Position numbers and translations under genes: made by a program. 59,526 nt of DNA from Zipacnadum sp036504235 (GTDB taxonomy: Bacteria > Armatimonadota > Zipacnadia > Zipacnadales > Zipacnadaceae): assembly GCA_036504235.1 (NCBI GenBank), contig DASXVN010000012.1:1-59526 (forward strand), written 5' to 3'. Of this stretch, positions 53,015 through 59,526 are shown piece after piece. Each line of letters starts with the position of its first letter. The first letter of the stretch is position 1. The notes beneath the pieces were generated by a model. The model saw only the letters and a list, made by a program, of their open reading frames with translations, was not told where the DNA came from and did no database searches.

Positions 53015-54694
53015 CTACCCGCCCCGCGCGACGACCATCGCGGCCACCAGGCTCGGGGAGGAGTCGGCGGTGAAAGCGTTGACCAGATCGTCCCAGGCCA
53101 GCGGCCGGTTGAGGAGCAGCGGCGCGCCCGGTCCGGGGATGGCGCCCAGGCCGACCATGAGTTGGGTTATCAGGTTGGGCCAGGTCGCGTCCCAGAACGA
53201 CTCACGGGTGTTGCGCATCTGGGAAAGCAGATTCAGCACGAAGGTCTGGCCGGCCGCGCGATCGGCGCCGGGCGGTAGGTACTCGTCAAGCAGTTCCTGG
53301 GTGCGGGCGATGCGGATACTCGGATACAGTGTCTGCCGCTGGTAGCGTAGCAGGACCATGAACGAGTAGCCCCGCTGCAACTGGCCGGCGATCCCCTGCA
53401 GTTGCTGCAACTGCGTGGCGCGGGTGGCGGCCCCGCCGGAGAGCAGGACCGGCCAGTTCACCAGATTCGTCTGGTCGGTGGTGAGAAACTCCCGGAGGCC
53501 GAGGATCAGGCTCGCGGCGTTCCCCCAGGCCAGTTCCCGGTCCGCATCCAGCGCCGCGTCTAGTTGGTTCCACCCTTGCTGCGTGTCGGCGTTCAGGGCC
53601 GGGCCGGCCCGCAGTTGCGTTCTGACCTCCTGCAGCAGAGTCAGGCGCCCCCCCAGCCGCCCCTCCTCCGCCTGCGACGCCGCGGAGATCGCACCCGCCG
53701 CCTGCGTCACCAGCGGCTGGATCGCCCGCAACTGCCCGGAGGTCAGAGCCAGCGCCGCGGTCAGCCGGGTCACCCGGGCTTGCTCCGCGAGGGTCTGCAG
53801 CGCGTCGGCGGCCGCTACCTTCTCGGGGACCACCAGCGGAGCAGGGCTCACCGGCAGCCCCATGATCTCCTGCAACAGTGGGATTGCCTGGTCGCTCGCG
53901 AGCATGGTCGCGACCAGATCATACTGGAAGTAGGTGGCTTGCTGCGCGGCGGGCAGGCCCAGGTATGAGGCGATCCGCGTGCCGAGTTGGGGCCGCTGAT
54001 AGGTGTAGACCTGGTCGTTGGTGTTGTACGTGGTGTCCATCACGTCGAGGACGCGATTGGCCAGATTGTCGTAGCCGGGCGCCGTGTCGGGCCGCAGCAG
54101 GGCGGCTAACCGTCGCGACTCCCAGTAGCGGAGCAGGTGATAGTCGCCAGCGCCCAGGTCCCGCATCAGGTCCATCTGCCCGGCGAAGTAGTCGGCCAGG
54201 CTCGGCGCGCCGCCCAGGAGCGCCTCAGCCGCTTTGCGCTGCTGGGCCGCGGTGAGGGTCTCCACCATGCGGTCCTGGGCCGGTCCGAGGATCGTGCTCC
54301 AGCGGCGGTCCGCGTTCTCGTAGGCCGTCTGCAGCCCGCTTTGCACCTGCGTGTAGGCGTTGAGGGCCGCCGTGGCGGCGGCCGCCTGGTCCGGGGTCGG
54401 CGCTCGTCCGGCAATCGCCGCGTCCCGCGCCGCCTCGAGGGCCACCTGGGCCGGGACGTAGAGGTCCGCCGCCTGCTGCTGCGCCGCCTGGCGCGCCGCC
54501 TGCGTCTCCTGCAGCACCTCGACCAGCGCCTGCATCTGCTCGGTGGTCAGTCCCAGCCCGCGCACCAGGGTGAGCGTCACGGCCTGCTCATACGCTTGTC
54601 GGGCCGGGGACGGGGCGGCGGCGCGCGTGGGGAGGGTCAGCGTGGTCAATACCAGTGCCAGAATACACGTCAGGGGCAGCCATCGGTTGGACAT
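53015..54694 (-). CDS. Secreted, helix-rich protein of unknown function
   Basis: The 559-residue protein has a signal peptide (LPLTCILALVLTTLTLPTRA) and is otherwise predicted almost wholly alpha-helical, rich in Ala, Gln and Leu. Several segments look like coiled coils (QETQAARQAAQQQAADLYVP). TLTAAQQRKAAEALLGGAPS and RLTAALALTSGQLRAIQPLV repeat a pattern of Leu-Thr-x-x-Gln, as in Spy/CpxP-type or other periplasmic helical proteins, but full similarity is not recognised. Conserved Tyr- and Trp-containing stretches (HLLRYWESRRLAALLRPD) suggest a structured core. The start at 54694 has GGGAGG 11 nt upstream. It follows folC on the same strand after 123 bp. Confidence 0.65.
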   Translation of the reverse strand: MSNRWLPLTCILALVLTTLTLPTRAAAPSPARQAYEQAVTLTLVRGLGLTTEQMQALVEVLQETQAARQAAQQQAADLYVPAQVALEAARDAAIAGRAPTPDQAAAATAALNAYTQVQSGLQTAYENADRRWSTILGPAQDRMVETLTAAQQRKAAEALLGGAPSLADYFAGQMDLMRDLGAGDYHLLRYWESRRLAALLRPDTAPGYDNLANRVLDVMDTTYNTNDQVYTYQRPQLGTRIASYLGLPAAQQATYFQYDLVATMLASDQAIPLLQEIMGLPVSPAPLVVPEKVAAADALQTLAEQARVTRLTAALALTSGQLRAIQPLVTQAAGAISAASQAEEGRLGGRLTLLQEVRTQLRAGPALNADTQQGWNQLDAALDADRELAWGNAASLILGLREFLTTDQTNLVNWPVLLSGGAATRATQLQQLQGIAGQLQRGYSFMVLLRYQRQTLYPSIRIARTQELLDEYLPPGADRAAGQTFVLNLLSQMRNTRESFWDATWPNLITQLMVGLGAIPGPGAPLLLNRPLAWDDLVNAFTADSSPSLVAAMVVARGG

Positions 54695-54817
54695 AGAAGC
54701 TCGCGCCTCCCGCGGAATCAAGATACGTGCCTGAACCTCCCCGTGGCGGTCGCGGGGGACACTTCCTCTGACCTCGCGGGCGGGTCGGCGGTTCACCGGT
54801 ACCCAAGGTGCCTTCCC

Positions 54818-56206
54818 CTAGCGCACCGGCAGCCCCAAGGCCTCCAGGGCCTCGCCGACTACGAAGATGGAGCCGGTCACGCAGATACAGTCGCGCGGCC
54901 CGGCCAGCTTCCGCGCCTGGGCCAGGGCTTCCCGGGTCGTCCAGGCAACATGCGGGGTGGGGCGCCACAGGTGCCACGTGGTCTTGGCCAGCTCACTGGC
55001 CCACAGCGCCCGGGGCATCAGCGCCTGCGTCAGGATCACCACGTCCGCCAGCGGGGCGATCTCCGCCGCGGATTCGGCGATCTCCTTGTCCGCCGACATC
55101 CCGAAGATCAGAATCAGCCGGTCGTACTCCAGCGCCTCCGGCAGCGTGTGGGCCAGGGCACGCAGGGAGGGCACATTGTGGGCGCAGTCCAGGACCAGCC
55201 AGGGCGCACTCTCCAGGACCTCAAATCGCCCCGGCCAGCGCAGCCCGGCCACCCCGGCCGCGAAATCGCGCGGGGAGACGCCGTACCCGCGCTCCCGCAG
55301 CAACTCCAGCGTCGCCCAGGCCAGCGCCAGGTTGCCGCGCTGGTGGCGTCCCGGTAGCGGCAGGTGCACCGGCAGCGGGCCATAGGCGGCGCTGTCGAGC
55401 ACGACCTCCTGCCCCCCCGGCGCCGGCTCGTCGGGACCGTAGAAGTGATGCGCGGCGGTGGGGGCCAGCGGGGCCGGGGGCGCGGCCAGCCGACAGGCCG
55501 GCGCGGGCAGCACCCGGGCGCCCAGCTCCTCCGCCCGGCGCAGAATCACCGCCTCGGCCTCCGGCTCCTGCGCCGCCAGGGCCAGGGGCACGCCCGGCTT
55601 GATGATCCCCGCTTTCTCGTGGGCAATCTGCGCCAGCGTGTCGCCCAGAATCTCCGTATGGTCCCGCCCCACCGTGGTGATGGCCGTGACCAGGGGCGAG
55701 ACCACATTGGTAGCGTCCAGCCGCCCGCCCAGGCCCGTCTCGATCACCGCGATCTCTACCTGGGCCTGCGCGAAAGCCACAAAGGCCATCGCCGTGTACA
55801 GCTCAAAAAAGGACGGGGGATTCAGCTCCGGCCGCTGTTTCAGGCGCTCCACGATCGGCACGAGCATGTTGACCGTCGCCACGATCTGTTCGGCGGTCAC
55901 CGGCTGCCCCTGCAGGCGGATGCGCTCGCGCATGCTCAGCAGGTGCGGGGAGGTGAACAACCCGGTGCGGTAGCCGCTGGCCCGCAGCGCCGCCTCGATC
56001 AGCGCCGCGGTCGAGCCTTTGCCCTTGGTCCCGGCCACATGCACCACGCCAAAGCGCCGGTGCGGATCGCCCAGTTCGGTCAGCAAGGCCCGGATCGTCT
56101 CCAGGTTGACGACGTCCGAGAAATGCCGCCGAAAACCGCGCTTCTCGAAATCAATGAACGAGCGCAGGTAGTCACGAGCTTGTTCGAAACTGGTAATGGT
56201 CTCCAC
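54818..56206 (-). CDS. folC: Folylpolyglutamate synthase/dihydrofolate synthase FolC
   Basis: The 462-residue Mur-ligase family enzyme adds glutamate to folate and/or to dihydropteroate in the cytoplasm. RRFGVVHVAGTKGKGSTAAL contains the P-loop GTKGKGS at about 59-65. FTSPHLLSMRERIRLQGQPV is the FolC signature. IETGLGGRLDATNVVSPLVT carries the glycine-rich motif, and VLDCAHNVPSLRALAHTLPE the DxAHN box. Length is normal (about 420-460). The start is GTG with no strong ribosome-binding site. The next gene on the strand is the secreted helical protein, which is functionally unrelated. Confidence 0.94.
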   Translation of the reverse strand: METITSFEQARDYLRSFIDFEKRGFRRHFSDVVNLETIRALLTELGDPHRRFGVVHVAGTKGKGSTAALIEAALRASGYRTGLFTSPHLLSMRERIRLQGQPVTAEQIVATVNMLVPIVERLKQRPELNPPSFFELYTAMAFVAFAQAQVEIAVIETGLGGRLDATNVVSPLVTAITTVGRDHTEILGDTLAQIAHEKAGIIKPGVPLALAAQEPEAEAVILRRAEELGARVLPAPACRLAAPPAPLAPTAAHHFYGPDEPAPGGQEVVLDSAAYGPLPVHLPLPGRHQRGNLALAWATLELLRERGYGVSPRDFAAGVAGLRWPGRFEVLESAPWLVLDCAHNVPSLRALAHTLPEALEYDRLILIFGMSADKEIAESAAEIAPLADVVILTQALMPRALWASELAKTTWHLWRPTPHVAWTTREALAQARKLAGPRDCICVTGSIFVVGEALEALGLPVR

Positions 56207-56320
56207 AGGTAGCCCCGGTACACAATGATGGATAGAAAGGGGAAACGGACGGAAGGTCCGAAGAGAGCTTCCCGGTCGGGGGCTCGGATACCTGCGGAGA
56301 GCTGTGGGGGAGGGGTCGTT

Positions 56321-56360
56321 GCCGTTTGTAGGGCGGGGGCTACGTCCCCCGCCGGCCGTT
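56321..56360. repeat. Family A palindromic repeat
   Basis: GCCGTTTGTAGGGCGGGGGC followed by TACGTCCCCCGCCGGCCGTT is a near-palindrome matching 432-468 on the opposite strand and the copies at both window ends. Confidence 0.78.
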
Positions 56361-56420
56361 GGCCTCTTGTCGGTGGCACCGGCGTCTCGCCGGTGTGCCG
56401 TTCGCTAGCGGTCGCCGGAA

Positions 56421-56582
56421 CCCACCCCTGGGAGACTGCCACGCAGTCTCCACGCCCCTCCCCAAATAGGGAGGGGATTCAGATTACGGCCAAGGCTACG
56501 GCGATGAACGAAGCTCCAAGGTCCCCACCCTCCCCTATCTAGGGGAGGGCGGAGGCTGCGTAGCAGACTCCGGGGAGGGGTC
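56421..56582. repeat. Family C paired palindromic element (REPIN-like)
   Basis: Two inverted halves enclose about 60 bp. The left half has GGAGACTGC-cac-GCAGTCTCC (56431-56451) and CCCTCCCC-aaata-GGGAGGGG. The right half, read from the other strand, has GGAGTCTGC-tac-GCAGCCTCC and a related GC-rich hairpin. The arms share most of their length, as in REPINs. The same hairpin occurs at 2976-2996 with compensatory changes. Confidence 0.78.
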
Positions 56583-56608
56583 CGCCGTTGCCTCCGGGCC
56601 ACGCCTTA

Positions 56609-57280
56609 CTACCTCTCGCCCGGCGCATGCCTCCCAAACCAGTCGGCCGCCAGGGTGGCTACCTGCTCCAGGGCGCCGGGTTCCTCGAAAAGATGCGTGG
56701 CGCGGGGTACGATGGTCAGCGCCTTTTCGCCGGGGAGCTGCTCGAGGGCTTGCTGGTTGAGCGTGATGACCTCGGTGTCATAGCCACCCACGATGAGCAG
56801 CGTCGGCGCCAAGACCTTACTCAGCGCCGGCCCGGCGAGGTCGGGCCGCCCGCCGCGCGAGACTACGGCGAAGATCCCCTCCGGCTCCTCCGCGGCCGCC
56901 CTCAGCGCCGCCGCCGCGCCGGTGCTGGCCCCAAAGTAACCCACGGACAGAGCGGCGGTGAGTTTCTGGGCGCGGATCCAACGGGTCGCCCCCAGTAGGC
57001 GGCGGGTGAGCCGGGGGAGGTCAAAGCGGAACTCAGCGGTGTACGCGTCGGTGGCTTCTTCCCGCTCGGTGAGCAGGTCGAAAAGGAAGGTGGCCAACCC
57101 GGCCTCGCCTAGCGCCCGGGCCACAAAACGGTTGCGGGGACTGCGCCGGCTGCTGCCGCTGCCATGAGCGAAGAGGATGATCCCCCGCGGGGTTGCGGGT
57201 AGCCGCAGGTCGCCGTGGAGCTGCGCGTCCTGCAGGTCCAACTGGACTGCTAGTTCCTGAACGGTCTGCGTCGGAAGCAT
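56609..57280 (-). CDS. Dienelactone-hydrolase-like alpha/beta hydrolase
   Basis: The 223-residue cytoplasmic alpha/beta hydrolase has oxyanion loop GIILFAHGSGSSRRSPRNRF, nucleophile Ser119 in GYFGASTGAAAAL, Asp in LLIVGGYDTEVITLN and His in RATHLFEEPG, a complete triad. LATFLFDLLTEREEATDAYT is typical of the dienelactone-hydrolase-like group often fused to or beside phosphoribosyltransferases. Its substrate is not known. ATG 57280 is chosen; the GTG two codons upstream is also possible. It follows the orphan response regulator gene on the same strand after 41 bp. Confidence 0.85.
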   Translation of the reverse strand: MLPTQTVQELAVQLDLQDAQLHGDLRLPATPRGIILFAHGSGSSRRSPRNRFVARALGEAGLATFLFDLLTEREEATDAYTAEFRFDLPRLTRRLLGATRWIRAQKLTAALSVGYFGASTGAAAALRAAAEEPEGIFAVVSRGGRPDLAGPALSKVLAPTLLIVGGYDTEVITLNQQALEQLPGEKALTIVPRATHLFEEPGALEQVATLAADWFGRHAPGER

Positions 57281-57321
57281 CGCCACACCACCCCGGGGCT
57301 CTGCGTCCGCCGCCGGTCCCC

Positions 57322-57972
57322 TTAGCTATCCAGGGAGGTCAGGCCCTCGCGCAGAGCGTATTTGGTCAGTTCGGCGACGCTGTGAATGTCCAGCTTGTTC
57401 ATGATCTGTTGCCGATGCGTTTCCACCGTCTTGATGCTGATGTGTAGCGCCTCGGCGATCTGGCGGGTGGACTTGCCCTCCGCCATGGCCTGCAGCACCT
57501 CGCGCTCGCGCGCGGTCAGCACCGAGAAGGCCGAGGAAGCGTCCGACAGCCGGTGCACGTAGTCCTCCACCACGGCTTCGGTGACCGCCGGGCTCAGGTA
57601 AGACTTGCCGCTCAGCACGGCGCGGATGGCCCGCACCAGTTCCTCGAAAGCTGCGTCCTTGAGCACATATCCGGCGGCCCCGGCGGCCAGCATGCCCGAG
57701 GCGTACCTCCGGTCGGCGTACATGGACAGCGCCAGCACCCGCGCCTCGGGGCGGTCGGCGAGGATCTGCCGGGTGGCGTCCATCCCGTTGAGGTCCGGCA
57801 TAGCCACGTCCATGACTACCAGATCGGGGCGATGCTTGCGGCATAATTCTACCGCCTGCCGCCCGTTGTCCGCCTCCGCGATGACCTCAAAGTCAGCTTC
57901 TTTTTCGAGGAGCATGCGCAAACCCTCGCGCATAATCTGATGATCATCGGCCAGCACGATTCGTACGGCCAT
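57322..57972 (-). CDS. NarL/FixJ-family response regulator (orphan)
   Basis: The 216-residue regulator has a receiver domain (1-120) with Asp9-Asp10, phospho-acceptor Asp55 (LVVMDVAMPDLNG), Ser in VLALSMYAD and Lys in GYVLKDAAF. The C-terminal LuxR-type helix-turn-helix has LTAREREVLQAMAEGKSTRQ and ISIKTVETHRQQIMNKLDIH. ATG 57972 follows GAGGAGC; the frame open to 58074 is not supported. No histidine kinase is adjacent, so the partner lies elsewhere. It is divergent from the repair glycosylase gene by about 190 bp. Confidence 0.92.
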   Translation of the reverse strand: MAVRIVLADDHQIMREGLRMLLEKEADFEVIAEADNGRQAVELCRKHRPDLVVMDVAMPDLNGMDATRQILADRPEARVLALSMYADRRYASGMLAAGAAGYVLKDAAFEELVRAIRAVLSGKSYLSPAVTEAVVEDYVHRLSDASSAFSVLTAREREVLQAMAEGKSTRQIAEALHISIKTVETHRQQIMNKLDIHSVAELTKYALREGLTSLDS

Positions 57973-58160
57973 AGTTCCAGCTCCTCGCGAAACAAGCCAC
58001 GTGTCCGCACCACCCAGTTGTTTCTTCGTCGCCGCGAGTGAGATTCCTGCCCTCGGCTGTAACTTTCCCGCCACAGCGCCGCCTTCCCCGCCGCGATCCG
58101 GCAGGATTCTCCTTCCCCCGGGGCGAAGCGCACTCCATCCTGTCGCCGAGGTCGGCTGTC

Positions 58161-58535
58161 ATGCGCGTGTGGGACTTGCCGCCGGAGAAGCTATGCCCTC
58201 GCCACCTGCTGGCCGAGCACTATGAGATTCACACCCTCTGGTCGGTGCTGACCCGGGGCCTGTCCGGCTGGTCGCATCACCCGGAAACCTTGCGGTGGCA
58301 GGGCCGCCTGGCCGCCCTCTATGCGCGCCATCAGGCCGACGTAGCCGAAATGGAGCGCCGCGGCTACCACCATCGCTCGCCCCTAGACGCCACGCTGGCG
58401 ACCGGCGAGAGCATACAGACCGAGTACAAGGACGCACCGGCCGAACAACTGCGCCAACTGCGCGAAAAATGCGCCGCCTGCCGGGAACGTTTCGCCGATT
58501 TCAACCTGCCCACCGGGGAGCTTCACCATGACTGA
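58161..58535 (+). CDS. Pyrimidine-dimer DNA glycosylase, DenV-like
   Basis: The 124-residue protein belongs to the T4 endonuclease V-like family (PF03013), which removes UV-induced pyrimidine dimers and cleaves the abasic site. MRVWDLPPEKLCPRHLLAEH, then YEIHTLWSVLTRGLSGWSHH, PETLRWQGRLAALYARHQAD and VAEMERRGYHHRSPL follow the family pattern closely. T4 enzyme uses its N-terminal Thr amine; here residue 2 is Arg, as in many bacterial members, so catalysis should be tested. A C-terminal pair of Cys (CAAC) may bind metal. ATG 58161 is the family start. The stop overlaps the next gene by 8 bp. Confidence 0.82.
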   Translation: MRVWDLPPEKLCPRHLLAEHYEIHTLWSVLTRGLSGWSHHPETLRWQGRLAALYARHQADVAEMERRGYHHRSPLDATLATGESIQTEYKDAPAEQLRQLREKCAACRERFADFNLPTGELHHD

Positions 58536-59436
58536 CGCCACCGCCCGCCGCGCCGAACTCTACTCCCTCCTGGGGGACCTGCCGCCCCGGGACTATCCGC
58601 TTTCCGTCGAGACCGTGCTGGTGGAGGAGCGGGACGGTTACCTCCTGGAGAAGCTGCAGCTCGACCTCAACGGGATCGAGCCGGTGCCGGCGTATTTCGC
58701 CCGGCCGCTGCAGCTTTCCGGCCCCGCGCCCACCGTCATCTACCATCACGCCCACGGCGGCGACTACGAGCTGGGCAAGGACGAGTTGCTCCGCGGGCGG
58801 CCCGCCCTCGAAGACCCGCCGTATGCGGTGGAGCTGACCCGCCGCGGCTACTGCGTCTTCTGCGCCGACACCTGGGCCTTCGGCGAGCGCCGGGGCCGCA
58901 CCGAGAGCGCTATTTTCAAGCACATGCTCTGGCACGGTCAGGTGATGTGGGGGATGATGGTCTACGATAGCCTGCGCGCCACCGACTACCTGACCACCCG
59001 CCCGGAGGTGGACGCCACGCGCCTGGCCGCGCTGGGCCTGTCCATGGGCAGCACGATGGCCTGGTGGCACGCGGCGCTGGACGAGCGCGTCCGCGTCTGC
59101 GTGGACCTCTGCTGCCTCACCGACTTCCACGCCCTGATCCAGTCGCAGGGCCTCGACGGGCACGGGATCTACTACTACGTCCCCCGGCTGCTCCCGCACT
59201 TCACCACGGCGGAGATCAACGCCCTGATCGCCCCCCGGGCGCACCTGTCCTGCAACGGCAACTACGACCGACTCACCCCGCCCGCGGGCCTGGACCGCCT
59301 CGACGCCGCGCTGCGCCAGGTCTACGCCGCCGCCGGCGCGCCGGAGGCCTGGGAGATGGTCCGCTACGACACCGGCCACTTCGAAAACGCCGACATGCGG
59401 GCGCGGATTGTGCGCTGGCTGGAGCAGTGGCTCTAG
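58528..59436 (+). CDS. Acetyl-xylan-esterase-like alpha/beta hydrolase
   Basis: The 302-residue cytoplasmic hydrolase has TVIYHHAHGGDYELGKDELL, nucleophile Ser172 in LAALGLSMGSTMAWW, Asp in CNGNYDRLTPPAGLDRLDAA and His in YDTGHFENADM, a full triad. FCADTWAFGERRGRTESAIF resembles the acetyl xylan esterase/abhydrolase_7 group. There is no signal peptide, in contrast to the exported esterase at 28.9 kb. The ATG overlaps the glycosylase stop (ATGACTGA), so the two are translated together, which is an odd pairing of DNA repair and ester hydrolysis. Confidence 0.83.
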   Translation: MTDATARRAELYSLLGDLPPRDYPLSVETVLVEERDGYLLEKLQLDLNGIEPVPAYFARPLQLSGPAPTVIYHHAHGGDYELGKDELLRGRPALEDPPYAVELTRRGYCVFCADTWAFGERRGRTESAIFKHMLWHGQVMWGMMVYDSLRATDYLTTRPEVDATRLAALGLSMGSTMAWWHAALDERVRVCVDLCCLTDFHALIQSQGLDGHGIYYYVPRLLPHFTTAEINALIAPRAHLSCNGNYDRLTPPAGLDRLDAALRQVYAAAGAPEAWEMVRYDTGHFENADMRARIVRWLEQWL

Positions 59437-59446
59437 GGGTCTGCCG

Positions 59447-59526
59447 TGGCCGTTTGTAGGGCGGGGGCTCGTACCCCGCCGGACTAACGTTTGCTTACCG
59501 ACGGCGGGGTACGAGCCCCCGCCCTA
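59447..59526. repeat. Family A inverted pair at the window end
   Basis: A perfect 25-bp inverted repeat consists of TAGGGCGGGGGCTCGTACCC and onward (59457-59481) and its complement (59502-59526), with a 20-nt spacer. The window stops exactly at the outer edge, as expected for a contig broken at a multi-copy repeat. Confidence 0.85.

Larger units (their letters stand above)
56207..56608. other. Repeat-filled gene-free gap between folC and the hydrolase gene
   Basis: About 400 bp carry three repeat units and no gene: a family A copy (56321-56360), a hairpin ACCGGCG-tct-CGCCGGT (56378-56394) and a family C element (56421-56582). No promoter with good boxes was recognised. Confidence 0.6.

Noticed and set aside
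59457..59526. CRISPR or insertion-sequence end
   Set aside because: Only one inverted pair with no regularly spaced direct repeats, no cas genes, no transposase and no target-site duplication.

Overview
The window is chromosomal DNA of a GC-rich bacterium (about two thirds G+C by eye), densely coded, with no phage, plasmid, rRNA, tRNA or CRISPR signal. A TolC-type outer-membrane channel, a secretin and an RND pump show a diderm cell envelope. HspR plus HrcA, an archaeal-like (group III) chaperonin, UroD-like enzymes, a GHL6-like glycoside hydrolase and secreted subtilases with FlgD-like tails suggest a deep-branching environmental lineage. Armatimonadota is my best guess, but that is inference and not proven here. 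Both ends of the window lie in copies of one palindromic repeat, so the window is probably a whole contig that broke at that repeat.

Layout. 0.06-2.9 kb: heat-shock regulator hspR and a ClpB-like disaggregase with an unusually short middle domain. 3.1-4.2 kb: a UroD-like enzyme. 4.6-15.5 kb: a complete Tad/Flp type IVc pilus locus: small membrane ORF, three near-identical Flp pilins plus one divergent pilin, prepilin peptidase, TadE, CpaB, CpaC, CpaE, CpaF, TadB and TadC. 15.8-20.0 kb: a 1128-residue GAF/PAS histidine kinase with a degenerate receiver, and its OmpR-type partner. 20.1-24.2 kb: ligA, a polyprenyl-phosphate glucosyltransferase-like gene and a divergent radical SAM/SPASM gene. 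24.2-28.9 kb: a three-gene operon of secreted esterase, iron-sulfur flavoprotein and glycoside hydrolase. 29.1-31.4 kb: two overlapping GT4 glycosyltransferases.

31.5-36.2 kb: an hrcA - group III chaperonin - grpE operon followed by ftsZ on its own promoter. 36.5-43.5 kb: an efflux operon (AbrB-like regulator, TolC, long-hairpin adaptor, RND pump, PII-like protein) whose genes mostly overlap or abut. 43.6-51.6 kb: a surface lipoprotein and two large secreted subtilases. 51.8-52.9 kb: a Trm112-like zinc protein and a GT2 glycosyltransferase. 53.0-56.2 kb: a secreted helical protein and folC. 56.6-59.4 kb: an alpha/beta hydrolase, an orphan NarL-type response regulator, a DenV-like pyrimidine-dimer glycosylase and an acetyl-xylan-esterase-like hydrolase.

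Regulation is unusually readable. Five promoters have near-consensus -35 and -10 boxes and two more are good matches; all seven have a 17-nt spacer. They fix several translation starts. Paired palindromic (REPIN-like) repeats of three families sit in most of the larger intergenic gaps. The most interesting features are the hrcA-group III chaperonin-grpE operon with a candidate non-CIRCE operator, the PII-like protein coupled to an RND efflux operon, and the pilin array.
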